A DNA stretch of 64,000 bases from Lolium rigidum (GCF_022539505.1 NC_061510.1:280610715-280674714), one strand, 5' to 3'; shown: positions 1 to 10,069, counted from the stretch's first letter. The notes: generated by a model from the letters alone, not told the origin. Numbers and translations are program-made.

Positions 1-206
1 GCGCAGTAATCCAAATCTAGTACTTACTTTACTATCAAAGACTTTACTTGGCACAACAAAACTCAAAACTAAGATAAGGAGAGGTTGCTACAGTAGTAAA
101 CAACTTCCAAGACACAAATATAAAACAAAGTACTGTAGCAAAATAACACATGGGTTATCTCCCAAGAAGTTCTTTCTTTATAGCCATTAAGATGGGCTCA
201 GCAGTT

Positions 207-941
207 TTAATGATGCACTCGCAAGAAATAGTAGTTGAAGCAAAAGAGAGCATCAAGAGGCAAATTCAAAACACATTTAAGTCTAACATGCTTCCTATGC
301 ATAGGAATCTTGTAAGTAAACAAGTTCATGAAGAGCAAAGTAACAAGCATAGGAAGATAAAACAAGTGTAGCTTCAAAAATTTCAGCACATAGAGAGGCA
401 TTTTAGTAACATGAAAATTTCTACAACCATATTTTCCTCTCTCATAATAACTTTCAGTAGCATCATGAGCAAACTCAACAATATAACTATCACATAAAGC
501 ATTCTTATCATGAGTCTCATGCATAAAATTATTACTCTCCACATAAGCATAATCAATTTTATTAGTAATAGCGGGAGCAATTTCAACAAAGTAGCTATCA
601 TTATTATTCTCATCAAGTGTAGGAGGCATAGTATAATCACAATAAAATTTACTCTCCATAGTAGGTTGTACCAAAAGACCACTATTATAATCATCATAAA
701 TAGGAGGCAAAGTATCATCAAAGAAAATTTTCTCCTCAATGCTTGGGGGACTAAAAAGATCATGAAAACCAGCTTCCCCAAGCTTAGAACTTTCTACATT
801 ATTATCAACAATGGTGTTCAAAGCGTTCATACTAATATTACTACCAGCATGCAAATAAGATTCCATAGGTTTTTTAATTTTCGCATCAAACAATCCATGT
901 TTTAAATCAGGAAATAGAATAAGAAGCTCATTGTTGTCCAT
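207..941 (-). CDS. Internal ORF of B1, 244 aa, function unknown
   Basis: An intact ATG-to-stop frame of 244 codons lies about 140 bp inside the primer site, in the position where Gag starts in relatives. The protein starts MDNNELLILFPDLKHG, is rich in Asp, Asn and Tyr in its middle, and has a hydrophobic stretch near residues 180-210 (many Leu, Phe and Met) that might be a membrane segment. I recognise it as the type of ORF that recurs in pol-less Athila-like elements of Triticeae, but I know of no domain or function for it. There is no CCHC zinc knuckle and no protease motif. Element B2 has the same start, but C inserted five bases into the ORF there (ATGGA, 27495-27499). Confidence 0.7.
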   Translation of the reverse strand: MDNNELLILFPDLKHGLFDAKIKKPMESYLHAGSNISMNALNTIVDNNVESSKLGEAGFHDLFSPPSIEEKIFFDDTLPPIYDDYNSGLLVQPTMESKFYCDYTMPPTLDENNNDSYFVEIAPAITNKIDYAYVESNNFMHETHDKNALCDSYIVEFAHDATESYYERGKYGCRNFHVTKMPLYVLKFLKLHLFYLPMLVTLLFMNLFTYKIPMHRKHVRLKCVLNLPLDALFCFNYYFLRVHH

Positions 942-1012
942 TATGCCAAACTAGTGTAAACAAGAAACAAAAAGATGCAATTGCAGGATCTAAAGGAAAT
1001 AGCTTCGAGCAC

Positions 1013-1098
1013 AAACACAATGGCGCCGGAAAAGTACTCGTTACACTGGAACCGGAGTATGAGTGCCTTTTTACCTTTCCTCCCCGGCAACGGCGCCG
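1013..1098 (-). other. Primer binding site of B1 and a second copy of the module
   Basis: The stretch 1081-1098 is the complement of the 3' end of plant tRNA-Asp at 17 of 18 positions and starts 10 bp inside the LTR end. A partial second module (TTTTCCGGCGCCATTGTG on the minus strand) lies about 69 bp further in, near 1013-1030. Element B2 shows three such modules at similar spacing. Confidence 0.75.
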
Positions 1099-1108
1099 GA
1101 AAAGTACT

Positions 1109-2824
1109 TGATGTCTACGGGAGCTTCTATTCTTGTAGACAGTGTTGGGCCTCCAAGAGCGAGAGGTTTGTAGAACAGCAGCAAGTTTCCTTTAAGTGGA
1201 TTACCCAAGGTTTATCGATCTCGGGGAGGAAGAGGTCAAAGATATCCCTCTCATGCAACCACTGCAACCACAAAGCAAGAAGTCTCTTGTGTCCCCAACA
1301 CACCTAATAGGTGTACTAGTTCGGCGAAGAGATAGTGAAATACGGGTGGTATAAATAAGTATGAGCAGTGGCAACGGCACCGAGAAAAGTGCTTTGCCCG
1401 GGACGAGTAAACAAGCAGTAGTAATGCAGCGGTAGTAACGCAGATGAAACGAGTAAACAAGCAGCGATAGCGATATTTAGGAACAAGGCCTAGGGATTAG
1501 ACTTTCACTAGTGGACACTCTCAACTTTGATCACATAACAGAATAGATAAATGCATACTCTACACTCTTGTTGGATGATGAACACATTGCGTAGGATTAC
1601 ACGAACCCTCGATGCCGGAGTTAACAAGCTCCACAATTCAATGTTCATATTTAAATAACCTTAGAGTGCATGAAAGATCAATTCGACTAAACCAAGTACT
1701 AACATAGCATGCACACTGTCACCTTCATGCTATGTAGGAGGAATAGATCACATCAATACCATCATAGCAATAGTTAACTTCATAATCTACAAGAGATCAT
1801 AATCATAGCATAGACCAAGTACTAACACGGATGCACACACTGTCACCATTACACCGTGTAGGAGGAATAAAACTACTTTAATAACATTGCTAGAGTAGCA
1901 CATAGATAAATTGTGATACAAAATACATTGCAATCATAAAGGGATATAAATAAGCACTTCACTACGCCATTCATAACAGTGAGTAAGTATTCTGTGAAAT
2001 ATAGCCTAAGAGACCCACACGGTGCACACACTTGTCACCTTTACACACGTGGGACAAGGAGTCTCCCAGAGATCACATAAGTAAAACTCACTTGACTAGC
2101 ATAATGACATCTAGATTACAAGTATCATCATATGAATCTCAATCATGTAAGGCAGCTCATGAGATTATTGTATTGAAGCACATAGGAGAGAGATGAACCA
2201 CATAGCTACCGGTACAGCCCCGAGCCTCGATGGAGAACTACTCCCTCCTCATGGGAGCAGCAGCGGTGATGAAGATGGCGGTGGAGATGGCAGCGGTGTC
2301 GATGGAGAAGCCTTCGGGGGCACTTCCCTGCTCCGGCGAGGTGCCGGAACAGAGACTCCTGTCCCCCGGATCTTGGCTTCGCGATGGCGGCGGCTCCGGA
2401 AGGTTTTCCGTATCGTGGTTTTTCGCATCGGGGTTTTCGCGACGGAGGCTTTAAATAGGCGGAAGGGCAGCCTCGGAGGGGGCTCAGGGGGCCCACACCA
2501 TAGGGCGGCGCGGCCCCCCTCCGGCCGCGCCGGGGTGTGGTGTGGGGCCCCCGGGGCTTCCCTCCGCGGCTCTCGGGTGTTCTGGAAGGCTCCGGGAAAA
2601 ATAGGGACACTGGGTCTTGATTTCGTCCAATTCCGAGAATATTTCTTTACTAGGATTTCGGAACCAAAAACAGCGAGAAAACGGAACTGGCTCTTCGGCA
2701 TCTTGTTAATAGGTTAGTTCCAGAAAATGCACGAATATGACATAAAGTGTTCATAAAACATGTAGGTATCATCAATAATATGGCATGTAACATAAGAAAT
2801 TATCGATACGTCGGAGACGTATCA
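1109..2824 (-). repeat. LTR of B1 (5' LTR), 1716 bp
   Basis: In element sense it starts TGATACGTCTCCGACGTATC, an 8-bp inverted repeat around TCC, and ends in ATCA. U3 carries a GC-rich hairpin (about 2486-2551), followed 30-40 bp later by a TATA-like CTATTTAAAG (about 2447-2458), so transcription should start near 2420 and run leftward. It aligns end to end with the 1714-bp LTR of B2. Confidence 0.85.
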
Positions 2825-3206
2825 ATCAGGTCCAGAGATAGCTGTCTGGCCTCGTCAGCAGTTTCGTCATTATAGGCGGAGACTCGCGGTGAATCATGGA
2901 TGATGTCGGAGGGGAGCACAGCTTCGGATCCGTATACCAGGAAGAACGGGGTGAATCCTGTTGACCTGTTGGGGGTAGTTCGTAAACTCCACAGGACGGA
3001 GTCTAACTCCTCAGCCCAAGCTCCGGCTGCACGGCGCAGCGGTTCTTCAAGGCGTGGTTTTATTCCGGATAAAAGGAGTCCATTGGCTCTTTCGACCTGA
3101 CCATTGGACTGTGGGTGAGCCACGGATGCCAGGTCTAGTCGGATCCCAACGTCATGGCAATAATCCTTCAATTCTCCTTGGGCGAAGTTCGTGCCATTAA
3201 CTGTAA
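2825..3206 (-). pseudogene. Gypsy (Tat-type) integrase, C-terminal half
   Basis: The minus strand encodes the end of an integrase catalytic core: HPQSNGQVERANG, which includes the catalytic Glu of the D,D,E triad, then WSLRTTPNRSTGFTPF and YGSEAVLP, all typical of the Tat branch of Ty3/Gypsy. The frame is open from the Helitron junction at 3206 to the point where B1 inserted at 2824. The first half of the same gene lies at 7193-7507, and without the Helitron the two halves join in frame. It is a relic: both of its outer ends are cut by other elements. Confidence 0.85.
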
Positions 3207-3237
3207 CTAGAATAGTGGCCCTCGCAAATGCGAGGGC
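3207..3237 (-). other. Helitron 3' terminus: hairpin and CTAG
   Basis: The palindrome is GCCCTCGCAAATGCGAGGGC (3218-3237), a 9-bp GC-rich stem with a 2-nt loop. On the minus strand it is followed by 7 nt and CTAG. In rolling-circle Helitrons this hairpin serves as the termination signal. Confidence 0.85.
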
Positions 3238-3382
3238 ATCCTCTTTAGGCAGTTATTTAATGCACCATTCTATTCTATTAATACAATATTATATTATTTT
3301 ATATTGTATGCTAAGTAAGAAACATCTTTAAGAACATCATACTATGGACCATACAATAACCTATTATGGTTGAATGGTGGTT

Positions 3383-3481
3383 GTAGGGGAAATTAAGCCC
3401 CTACCGGGGGAAATATCATTTTTCGAAAGTAGTGCTCTATTTTTCTTTTTTTGACAAATTTACTGTAGGGGAAGCCCCTAC
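3383..3481. repeat. Paired hairpins with the same stem
   Basis: GTAGGGG and CCCCTAC form a 7-bp stem at 3383-3404 (8-nt loop) and again at 3465-3481 (3-nt loop). Each is followed by a similar TAGTGCTC string. They lie about 150-250 bp from the Helitron 3' end. The role is unknown. Confidence 0.5.
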
Positions 3482-4572
3482 TGTGTGTAGTGCTCATAGG
3501 TATCATGTATAAGAAGTAATCGTACTAAATTACATAAAGTAACGACAAAGAGAGGTTGACAAAAGGATATTATCGAGTAAGTCTTTCCAAGAAGAAGGTT
3601 GCATGGACAAAGGGGAATATATAGCCGTCAACCTTTTGTTTATCCAGAATACTTGATCAGGTACAACGCAAAATGAATTTATAGAACTACATATGCATGC
3701 CTGACTATTTGTTGTTATAGTGCAATACACATGTAGATGCGGCAGTATGTATGCAATGATTATTTGTTTTGGTAATTAAACACAACATGTAAATGAGAAT
3801 TAATGCGTTAGCTAAGGGCTAAAATGATTTTCATTGCTGGGCACACAAAAAAGAAATTACTGGAACTCACAGCGTTGTAAATGATGTGGCACACTACATC
3901 TGCATTTAATGGATAGTACGCAAGTATTATCACCCACAAAGTCATCTACTCAAATACGATTGATAATAACAGAGACTATTGTGTACTATTGACAATAACA
4001 GAGACTACAATACTGTGTAACTCACTCATGCTTGATTTGCGTCATCTTGCCAGATCTAAGCAGACAACATCCTAATGCAAAAACATATGGTTTCTAGAAT
4101 GACATTTACATGCATATCAGTAAAATTTGTATTGCCAACATAAATAGGAAGAAATGATCAAGTACAATTGTCCACTGCCGAGATGTGGTTTTGCAGTAGT
4201 CAAAAGTTTTCGATTAATATCAAAATTCATGGCTATCTAAAATAGCAAATGAGTGTTAGAAACAAAACAACTACTCTTAATCCTCAGTGCAGCTTCAAAT
4301 ATTTAGCTTCGAGAATGGAAGTAGGCAAAGGATTTTTTGTGTTAGCTCAGACAATTATGGACAGCTAGTAACTCAAAACGAAAGCAGGAATCCATTATTG
4401 AGAACAAACTCTTTGCTTGACTTCACAATAACGGATGTACAGTACCAACTGGCCATACTACGTGAACTGCTTTACTACAGCAAACTGATGGCATATAGCA
4501 TTGAAAAACTATGTACATACCTACCGAACAGCATCAAACCTGAAGTTCAATGAGTAAATGCAATGTCATGTA
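3482..4572. other. AT-rich Helitron interior, no gene recognised
   Basis: Only short ORFs occur here (a 66-codon frame on minus 3530-3730 and an 88-codon frame on plus 4287-4553), without any motif I recognise. The base composition and the lack of repeats shared with the neighbours suggest low-copy sequence captured by the Helitron, but I cannot name a source. Confidence 0.4.
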
Positions 4573-4654
4573 TTCCTTCCGGTTTCTTTTAATTGACTCA
4601 AATTTAGTACAATTTAATATTAAATTTGAGTCAATTAAAAAGGACCGAAGGGAG
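4573..4654. mobile_element. Stowaway-type MITE, 82 bp
   Basis: The element is bounded by TA duplications (4571-4572 and 4655-4656). Its ends, TTCCTTCCGGTTTC and (reverse complement) CTCCCTTCGGTCC, are variants of the Stowaway terminal repeat CTCCCTCCGTYCC. Nearly the whole element folds into one long hairpin through TTTTAATTGACTCAAATTTA. It has no coding capacity and would have been moved by a Tc1/mariner transposase. Confidence 0.85.
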
Positions 4655-4706
4655 TAGTTATATAGGCAGGTCAAGATAACCAAATTCAGACACAGAAACT
4701 CAATTT

Positions 4707-5071
4707 GGCTCCCGGGTGCGTATGATCCCTCTACCATAAAAACATATTTCCAAGTATTAAAAAAATTTAACAAAAAAATTACATGTACATCTCCATAATA
4801 TATGTGTATTCGTTAAGTTTCACGAAAAAATGATATTTTTTGTAGTCTAAGCGAAAAAGAGAAAATTTATCTTGTGACAAGTCTTTGTTTCAGCACCGAA
4901 TTTTGTCTTTTTTACACACGCCACATAACATGTCGATTTTTCATGAAACGACTTTGTGAGCACGTAGCACACGAAGATGTACGTGCGAATTTTTTGTTTC
5001 AATTTTTTTGATATTTTAAAATGTGTCTAACATGTATTTCAAAATAAAGGGAGCATACGCTCCCATGTGCC
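4707..5071. mobile_element. Candidate MITE, about 365 bp
   Basis: The left end GGCTCCCGGGTGCGTATG and the right end (reverse complement GGCACATGGGAGCGTATG) form an imperfect 23-bp terminal inverted repeat around the shared GCGTATG core. The interior is AT-rich and non-coding. I could not see a clear target duplication, so the superfamily is unassigned. Confidence 0.5.
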
Positions 5072-5423
5072 AAAACATCACTCCCAGACAGACATAGGTT
5101 TTGTGTTCCATATCAAATCATAGTTACCCCTATTCATAGAAGCCTGCATCACCAGAGAATCGCTCTTTTGTTGAACTGAACTGGAGCTCATGCATACTAA
5201 AAAATGAAGAACCAAGAAGAGAAGGCACGGTTAGAACTGAACTTCTGGTGTAGTAAAGTAAGATGTGCAGCCAGCAAACTCCTCCTTTGTGAACATGTAG
5301 TGATGCCGACACACAAGCACTCGTGCACCGAAAATGTAGTTATCCTGCACAGCTAGACATGCAGAACCTAATGTTTGGACTCTGCCGGTTCAAGCTTCCA
5401 GGCAATTAATTAGCCTAATCATA

Positions 5424-5740
5424 TTTTTTTTAGATAATGGGTGCTTTTATTACTTCAGGAAGCAATTACATCCGACCTCTGCATAGGTAAGATGCACACA
5501 GCCGTTCAAAAAGTCTCAAAAAGTCTAAAGTGATCATAAAGGAGAATTACATATGAAAGCATGAGCAACTGTAAGACGCCTCAATCCGTAGATTATGCTG
5601 CCACCCATGTAGGGAAAAAGTATCCCTCGCCGTATCCTCCAACCGTGTACAGACCTCCGTAAAGAGGTCGCGATTCTCCATCTTTTGCAGCGCAGACCAC
5701 GAACGGAGAGTAGCGGTACATCTGTAAATAACCTGCAAGA
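5424..5740 (-). mobile_element. LINE 3' end, truncated
   Basis: Read on the minus strand, the segment ends in AATAAAAGCACCCATTATCT followed by an A-tract (T-run at 5424-5431), and is preceded by GGCTGTGTGCATC and ATGCAGAGG. This arrangement resembles the 3' ends of grass LINEs. About 120 bp upstream a short reading frame ends, which could be the tail of ORF2 or an unrelated exon. The 5' extent is not certain. Confidence 0.5.
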
Positions 5741-5960
5741 AAGAACAATTCTTATCATTAAAAACTTTGTCATTTCTATCATATAACTATATGAGCAATG
5801 CCAACACCTCGTCTTTCTTCTCCACGTACTTGCAAAACAGCCAAAGGTGTTGGCACTTGGGAGCGAGAAGAGATCCAGGAAATCTATCCGCAAGTTCTCT
5901 CCAGCTCCAATCGGCGACCCTGTCCGCGCCTCCGCACTCCACCCTCAACATTGTATCCTA
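5547..5960 (-). pseudogene. Possible captured exons or LINE ORF tail, function unknown
   Basis: On the minus strand a frame around 5960-5800 (containing DWSWRELADRFPGSLL and HLWLFCKYVEKKDE) can be joined through a GT...CAG interval of about 90 bp, with a pyrimidine-rich end TTCTTTCTTGCAG, to a second frame at 5738-5547 (containing WSALQKMENRDLF and HGWQHNLRI). The splice-like arrangement suggests fragments of a host gene picked up by the Helitron. It may equally be the end of the LINE whose tail lies just downstream. I do not recognise the protein. Confidence 0.3.
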
Positions 5961-6550
5961 AAACGCCAGAGAGAGCCTGACATAGGGGATTTGGCCGAAG
6001 CAACTTATACAGTGCCGCGGCAGGATGCATGGTGATTTCGCGTCGATGGTCGGCTGGTCACAGCCTCTATCCTCGCCTATTCCTGCTCCAAGCCTCGACG
6101 CCGGTTGCGCGAGTTCCTCGCTCTCCAAGGCAGGTACTCATCCAGTGCTCGCAAGCCTGCTCTTAATTAAATAGTAACGGAACAAAGCAGCATGTATAGA
6201 TGCACGTATATTACTGAAGTTGGAGGATCTCTCGCATCTGCTTCATGCTTCGAGTTGCTGCCACCACGTACGCCTGGGACGGTGGGAAGGGCCTCTTATT
6301 CCCACCGCCTGCCTCAATGGATGCTCACACCAAGGTAGAAGCCTCAATGGATGCCCACACAAAGGTTGAGGAAGGACGGGAGACAATGATGTCAGAGAGG
6401 CAACGGTTGCTCGTCGACTCTAGGCTATCAGACCTTTCATGTTGATTCTTTTCCGACGCGACGATGCATCAAGGACTCTATGATATGACGGAGACGCTTT
6501 GGTGAAGGGGGAAAATATGCCTCCCAGGAGCCAAATTGCTTCTTGCTGGT
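5961..6550. other. Helitron interior, no gene recognised
   Basis: Mixed-composition sequence with short overlapping frames only. A short direct repeat (GCCTCAATGGATGC, at about 6312 and 6342) is present. I see no conserved motif. Confidence 0.35.
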
Positions 6551-6820
6551 GTAGCTCGCCGACGTACATGGCTGGCTGGTGTAGCTCGCTGACGCTGCAC
6601 GCAGAAAGAATCGAATTGATACGAATCGTATTGTTACAAAGTAGATTGATTCCTCCTGGTGAAATTCGACATGGGACAAACAAAGGTCAGTTTAGCCGTA
6701 GCTCGCCGACGTACATGGCTGCACGCACAAAGAATCCAATTGATACGAATCGAATTGATACGAAGTAGATTGATTCCTCCTGGTAAAATTCGACATGGGA
6801 CAAACAAAGGTCAGTTTAGC
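6551..6820 (+). repeat. Tandem duplication within the Helitron
   Basis: Two units of about 116 bp and 123 bp (6581-6696 and 6698-6820) share GTAGCTCGC, AATTGATACGAATCG and GATTGATTCCTCCTGGT, and end in GGTCAGTTTAGC. A partial third start lies at 6551-6575. The units differ at about ten positions and by one 7-bp gap. Confidence 0.8.
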
Positions 6821-7192
6821 AGAAATACTACGTGGCTACATAAGCATGGGAGCAGCAACCTCTGGGAGGATGGTGGCTCAAGGAGGCTTTACGGCGGCGA
6901 GCAGATTGGCTTTTTGAGCCGAATAGAAGAAAACTCGAGAAGATGTTTAGGGCCGGCGGGCGTGGACTTCTCGATGGTTGTGAAAGATAAGCTGACGAAA
7001 GATATTTGGTATATACACATTGCAGTACTTAATGGCAAAGGTGGGTAATTTCTTCAACTTCTATTTAACGGCTGAGGTTCTCATATTTATTAGATCAATG
7101 GCCAGATGATTCTGATTATTGTGAAATTTTCTAGCTAATTCTCTAATTTCTGGTTAGCCCTTAATACGCTTTTAATATTAGATTAGATTAGA
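6821..7192. other. Helitron 5' end region, no gene recognised
   Basis: A plus-strand frame passes through 6821-7048 and ends LAVLNGKGG, but shows no known motif. The last 20 bp on the minus strand are the TCTAA repeats of the Helitron 5' terminus. Confidence 0.4.
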
Positions 7193-7507
7193 TTATGCTG
7201 TGCGGGATGCCGAATCTCGTCACGAGGCTGCACACAAATTTGAGTGCCGTAGCACCGTTGGATTTTCTCACTGGCTTTGCCTCGATCCATTTACCAAACT
7301 TATCAATAGCGACCAGGAGGTACTCAAAACCGCCAGGAGATGATTTCTTTAGCTTACCAACCATATCAAGCCCCCAGACCGCAAACGGCCAGGTGATAGG
7401 GATGGTCTTCAGCTCTTGGGCTGGAGCGTTTGGTTGAGTAGCGTAGTACTGGCAACCTCGGCATGTCTTAACCAGCTTGTCAGCGTCTTCTTTAGCTGTG
7501 AGCCAGT
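7193..7507 (-). pseudogene. Gypsy (Tat-type) integrase, N-terminal part
   Basis: The minus strand encodes the second half of the HHCC zinc finger (CRGCQYYATQPNAP) and the start of the catalytic core: FAVWGLDMVGKL with the first catalytic Asp, then YLLVAIDKFGKWIEA and FGIPHSI. The gene continues at 3206 beyond the Helitron. Its upstream part (RT and RNase H) should lie to the right but was separated by A1, which inserted at 7508; the left flank CCAGT (7503-7507) is the presumed target duplication. Confidence 0.85.
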
Positions 7508-9022
7508 TGATACGTCCATTTTGCATCACTATTTTATATCATAATTTGCTGTTATTCATTGATATATTTCATATTTGAAGATGATATTTATGTTATTTCA
7601 TCTATTTTGCATGTTTCATGATTATTGGAGGATCGCGCACCGGAGTGAGGATTCTGCTGGAAAAAGCACCGTCAGAATACGATATTTCGGAAGATCAACA
7701 GTTGATGGAAATTATATGAAAAATCCTATTTTTCCAGAAGACGAAGGGAGCCAGAAGGGGGAGCCGAGGAGGGCCGAGGTGGGCCCACCTCATAGGCTGG
7801 CGCGGCCCAAGGCCTGGTCGCGCCGCCCTGTGAGGAGGGGGCCCACAGCCCCCTCTTGCCTCCTTTTCTTCGCGTACGTCTTCGTCCCGAAAACCTAAGC
7901 TCCAGAGGATAGTCGCGAAGAGTCACAGCCGCCTCTGCGGGGCGGAGAACACCGAGAGAGAAAGAGCTCTCCGGCAGGCTGAAATCCGCCGGGGAAATTC
8001 CCTCCCGGAGGGGGAAATCGACGCCATCGTCACCGTCATCGAGCTGGACATCATCTCCATCATCATCACCATCATCATCATCATCATCATCACCGCCATA
8101 TCCACCGCTGTACCTTGTCACCGCTGTAACAATTTGGGTTTGATCTTGATTGTTTGATAGGGGAAACTCTCCCGGTGTTGATTTCTACTTGTTATTGATG
8201 CTATTGAGTGAAACTATTGAACCAAGGTTTATGTTCAGATTGTTATTCATCATCATATCACCTCTGATCATGTTCCATATGATGTCTCGTGAGTAGTTCG
8301 TTTAGTTCTTGAGAACATGGGTGAAGTTTAAATGTTAGTAGTGAATTATGTTGGTTAATATTCAATGTTGTGATATTTAAGTTGTGGTGTTATTCTTCTA
8401 GTGGTGTCGTGTGAACGTCGACTACATGACACTTCACCATTTATGGGCCTAGGGGAATGCATCTTGTATTCGTTTGCCAATTGCGGGGTTGCCGGAGTGA
8501 CAAAACCTAAACCCCCGTTGGTATATCGATGCAGGAGGGATAGCAGGATCTCAGAGTTTAAGGCTGTGGTTAGATTTATCTTAATTACTTTCTTGTAGTT
8601 GCGGATGCTTGCAAGGGGTATAATCACAAGTATGTATTAGTCCTAGGAAGGGCGGTACATTAGCATAGGTTCACCCACACAACACTTATCAAAACAATGA
8701 AGATTAATCAGCTATATGAAGCGAAAGCACTAGACTAAATTCCCGTGTGTCCTCAAGAACGTTTGGTCATTATAAGTAAACAAACCGGCTTGTCCTTTGT
8801 GCTAAAAAGGATTGGGCCACTCGCTGCAATTATTTCTCTCGCACTTTATTTACTTGTACTTTATTCACCTGCTATATCCAAACCCCCTGAATACTTGTCT
8901 GTGAGCATTTACAGTGAATCCTTCATCGAAACTGCTTGTCAACACCTTCTGCTCCTCGTTGGGATCGACATTCCTACTTATCGAATATACTACGATACAC
9001 CCCCTATACTTGTGGGTCATCA
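7508..9022 (+). repeat. 5' LTR of A1, 1515 bp
   Basis: It starts TGATACGTCCATTTTGCATC and ends TGTGGGTCATCA. It contains a GC-rich hairpin (about 7784-7855) and an ATC-rich microsatellite (about 8046-8099). No clear TATA box follows the hairpin in this family. It matches the 3' copy at 24570 and both LTRs of A2. Confidence 0.92.
8046..8099 (+). repeat. ATC/CAT microsatellite in the LTR
   Basis: A run of CATC and ATC triplets that recurs at the same LTR position at about 25108-25160, 39006-39060 and 47999-48056, with different repeat numbers. It creates spurious Met- or Asp-rich reading frames on the minus strand. Confidence 0.8.
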
Positions 9023-9033
9023 AGACTATTTTC

Positions 9034-9051
9034 TGGCGCCGTTGCCGGGGA
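9034..9051 (+). other. Primer binding site of A1 (tRNA-Asp)
   Basis: TGGCGCCGTTGCCGGGGA is a perfect 18-nt complement of the 3' end of plant tRNA-Asp, starting 12 bp after the LTR end. It would prime minus-strand cDNA synthesis. Confidence 0.88.
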
Positions 9052-9137
9052 GTGAAGCGCTATTGGTAAGTGGAATTGGTAAGGGAAACTTTTACTGTAC
9101 GTGCTGTTTTTATTTCTGCCTGCTGCTATAATTCATT

Positions 9138-10048
9138 ATGGAGAGGTCTTCTCTTGAATTCCTCTTTGGGAAATCTACTACTACTGCAAAGGTAGTGGAT
9201 GAGGCGCCAGGTGAGAAAGAGGTTCCATACAAAATACCTATGAAAATTATTGAACGTGTTGTGGATAACCGCTATGAAGGGGATGGAACTGCCCATCCTA
9301 GTGATCATTTACTGTTTTTACATGAATTATGCGGGTTATTCAAATGTGCAGGTATTGCTATGGATGAAGTTAGGAAGAAACTATTCTCTATATCGTTGTC
9401 TGGTAAAGCAGCGCACTGGTATAAATTGCTCGAAGAATAGGGATTCTCTTGATTGGGAGGACATTGTGCCTTTATTTTATTCTAAATTCTATCCTCCAAG
9501 TGAAATTCACAAAGATCGGAACCGCATATATAATTTATGGCCTCATGATGGAGAAAGTATTGCCCAAGCATGGGGGAGATTGAAGTCTTTAATGCTCAAA
9601 TGCCCCATTCATGAGCTTCCTGGTAATATTATTATTGATAATTTCTATGCAAGACTTGTCTTTTCAAGATAAGACTTTGCTGGATACTTCTTGTTCTGGA
9701 TCATTTACACGCAATAAAGAAGAGTTTAAAAGGGACCTTCTTGATCGGATCCAGGAGAATACTCGAAGGATGGGAGAACGACAAAGATAGAGAGTCGGTA
9801 TAAACTATGATTATAAATGCATTGAAGTTTTTATGGATACCGATAAATTTCGTAATATGAGTGCTACTTATGGTCTTGATTCTCAAGTCGTTGCAAATTT
9901 TTATAAAGCTTTTGCATCTCACTTTGAATTGCCTAGGAAGAATTTTGATAAGTATCATGAACCTTATAAAGATAAAATTGATTCATCTATAAATAAATGT
10001 GCTATAATTGAAACTGTTGATCATATTCTTCCTGAAGCTTATATTTAG
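9138..10048 (+). pseudogene. gag of A1, frameshifted
   Basis: Gag is the capsid precursor that packages the element RNA. The frame opens at ATG 9138 (MERSSLEFLFGKS), passes through the retrotransposon Gag core (KAAHWYKLLEE, DWEDIVPLFYSKFYPP, ESIAQAWGRLKSL) and on through NMSATYGLDSQV. The frame breaks near 9430 and again near 9670 and 9765, and there is a stop at 10046-10048 where A2 has Glu. Two of the breaks are an extra C within CTG (giving CTCG, near 9430 and 9763), which may be sequencing errors. In A2 gag and pol share one frame, so Gag-Pol is probably a single polyprotein. No CCHC knuckle is obvious. Confidence 0.82.
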
Positions 10049-10069
10049 AAAACTCCTTTCCCTGCTAAA

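Larger units (their letters stand above)
1..2824 (-). mobile_element. B1: pol-less Athila-type LTR retrotransposon, 5' part
   Basis: On the minus strand this reads LTR (2824 down to 1109), primer site, then internal sequence with one ORF, running off the left edge of the window. The LTR ends are TGAT and ATCA. The primer site is the tRNA-Asp complement usual for Athila-type elements of grasses. The internal sequence beyond the ORF (1-210) matches the region after the Gag-like ORF of element C (about 30050-30235 and 53130-53310), so B and C share their 3' internal part. No protease, RT or integrase is seen in the part present. It inserted into a Tat-type integrase gene; the flank at 2825-2829 is ATCAG, but the partner duplication lies outside the window. 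Confidence 0.85.
3207..7192 (-). mobile_element. Non-autonomous Helitron, 3986 bp
   Basis: On the minus strand it starts TCTAATCTAATCTAATATTA (7192 downward) and ends in CTAG (3210-3207). A 20-nt near-perfect hairpin lies 7 nt before the CTAG. It sits between A and T, with no target duplication. All of these are the Helitron hallmarks (5' TC, 3' hairpin plus CTRR, A^T target). Removing it rejoins the surrounding integrase codon for codon, which fixes both ends. I see no Rep/helicase ORF, so it is non-autonomous. It holds a Stowaway MITE, a second MITE, a LINE 3' end and a possible exon pair. Confidence 0.85.

Noticed and set aside
2193..2717. Overlapping ORFs on both strands in the GC-rich part of the B1 LTR (also at 13823-14416, 25581-26115, 50523-51056, 55792-56248, 62136-62600)
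   Set aside because: They arise from the GC-rich hairpin and leader of LTRs, occur in all frames at once, and change length between copies.
7923..8121. Met- or Asp-rich short ORFs on the minus strand
   Set aside because: Translation of the ATC microsatellite in the A LTR; repeated at about 24957-25182, 38859-39080 and 47866-48070 with different lengths.
9034..9051. tRNA-Asp-like sequence
   Set aside because: Only 18 nt matching the tRNA 3' end; it is a primer binding site, not a tRNA gene.
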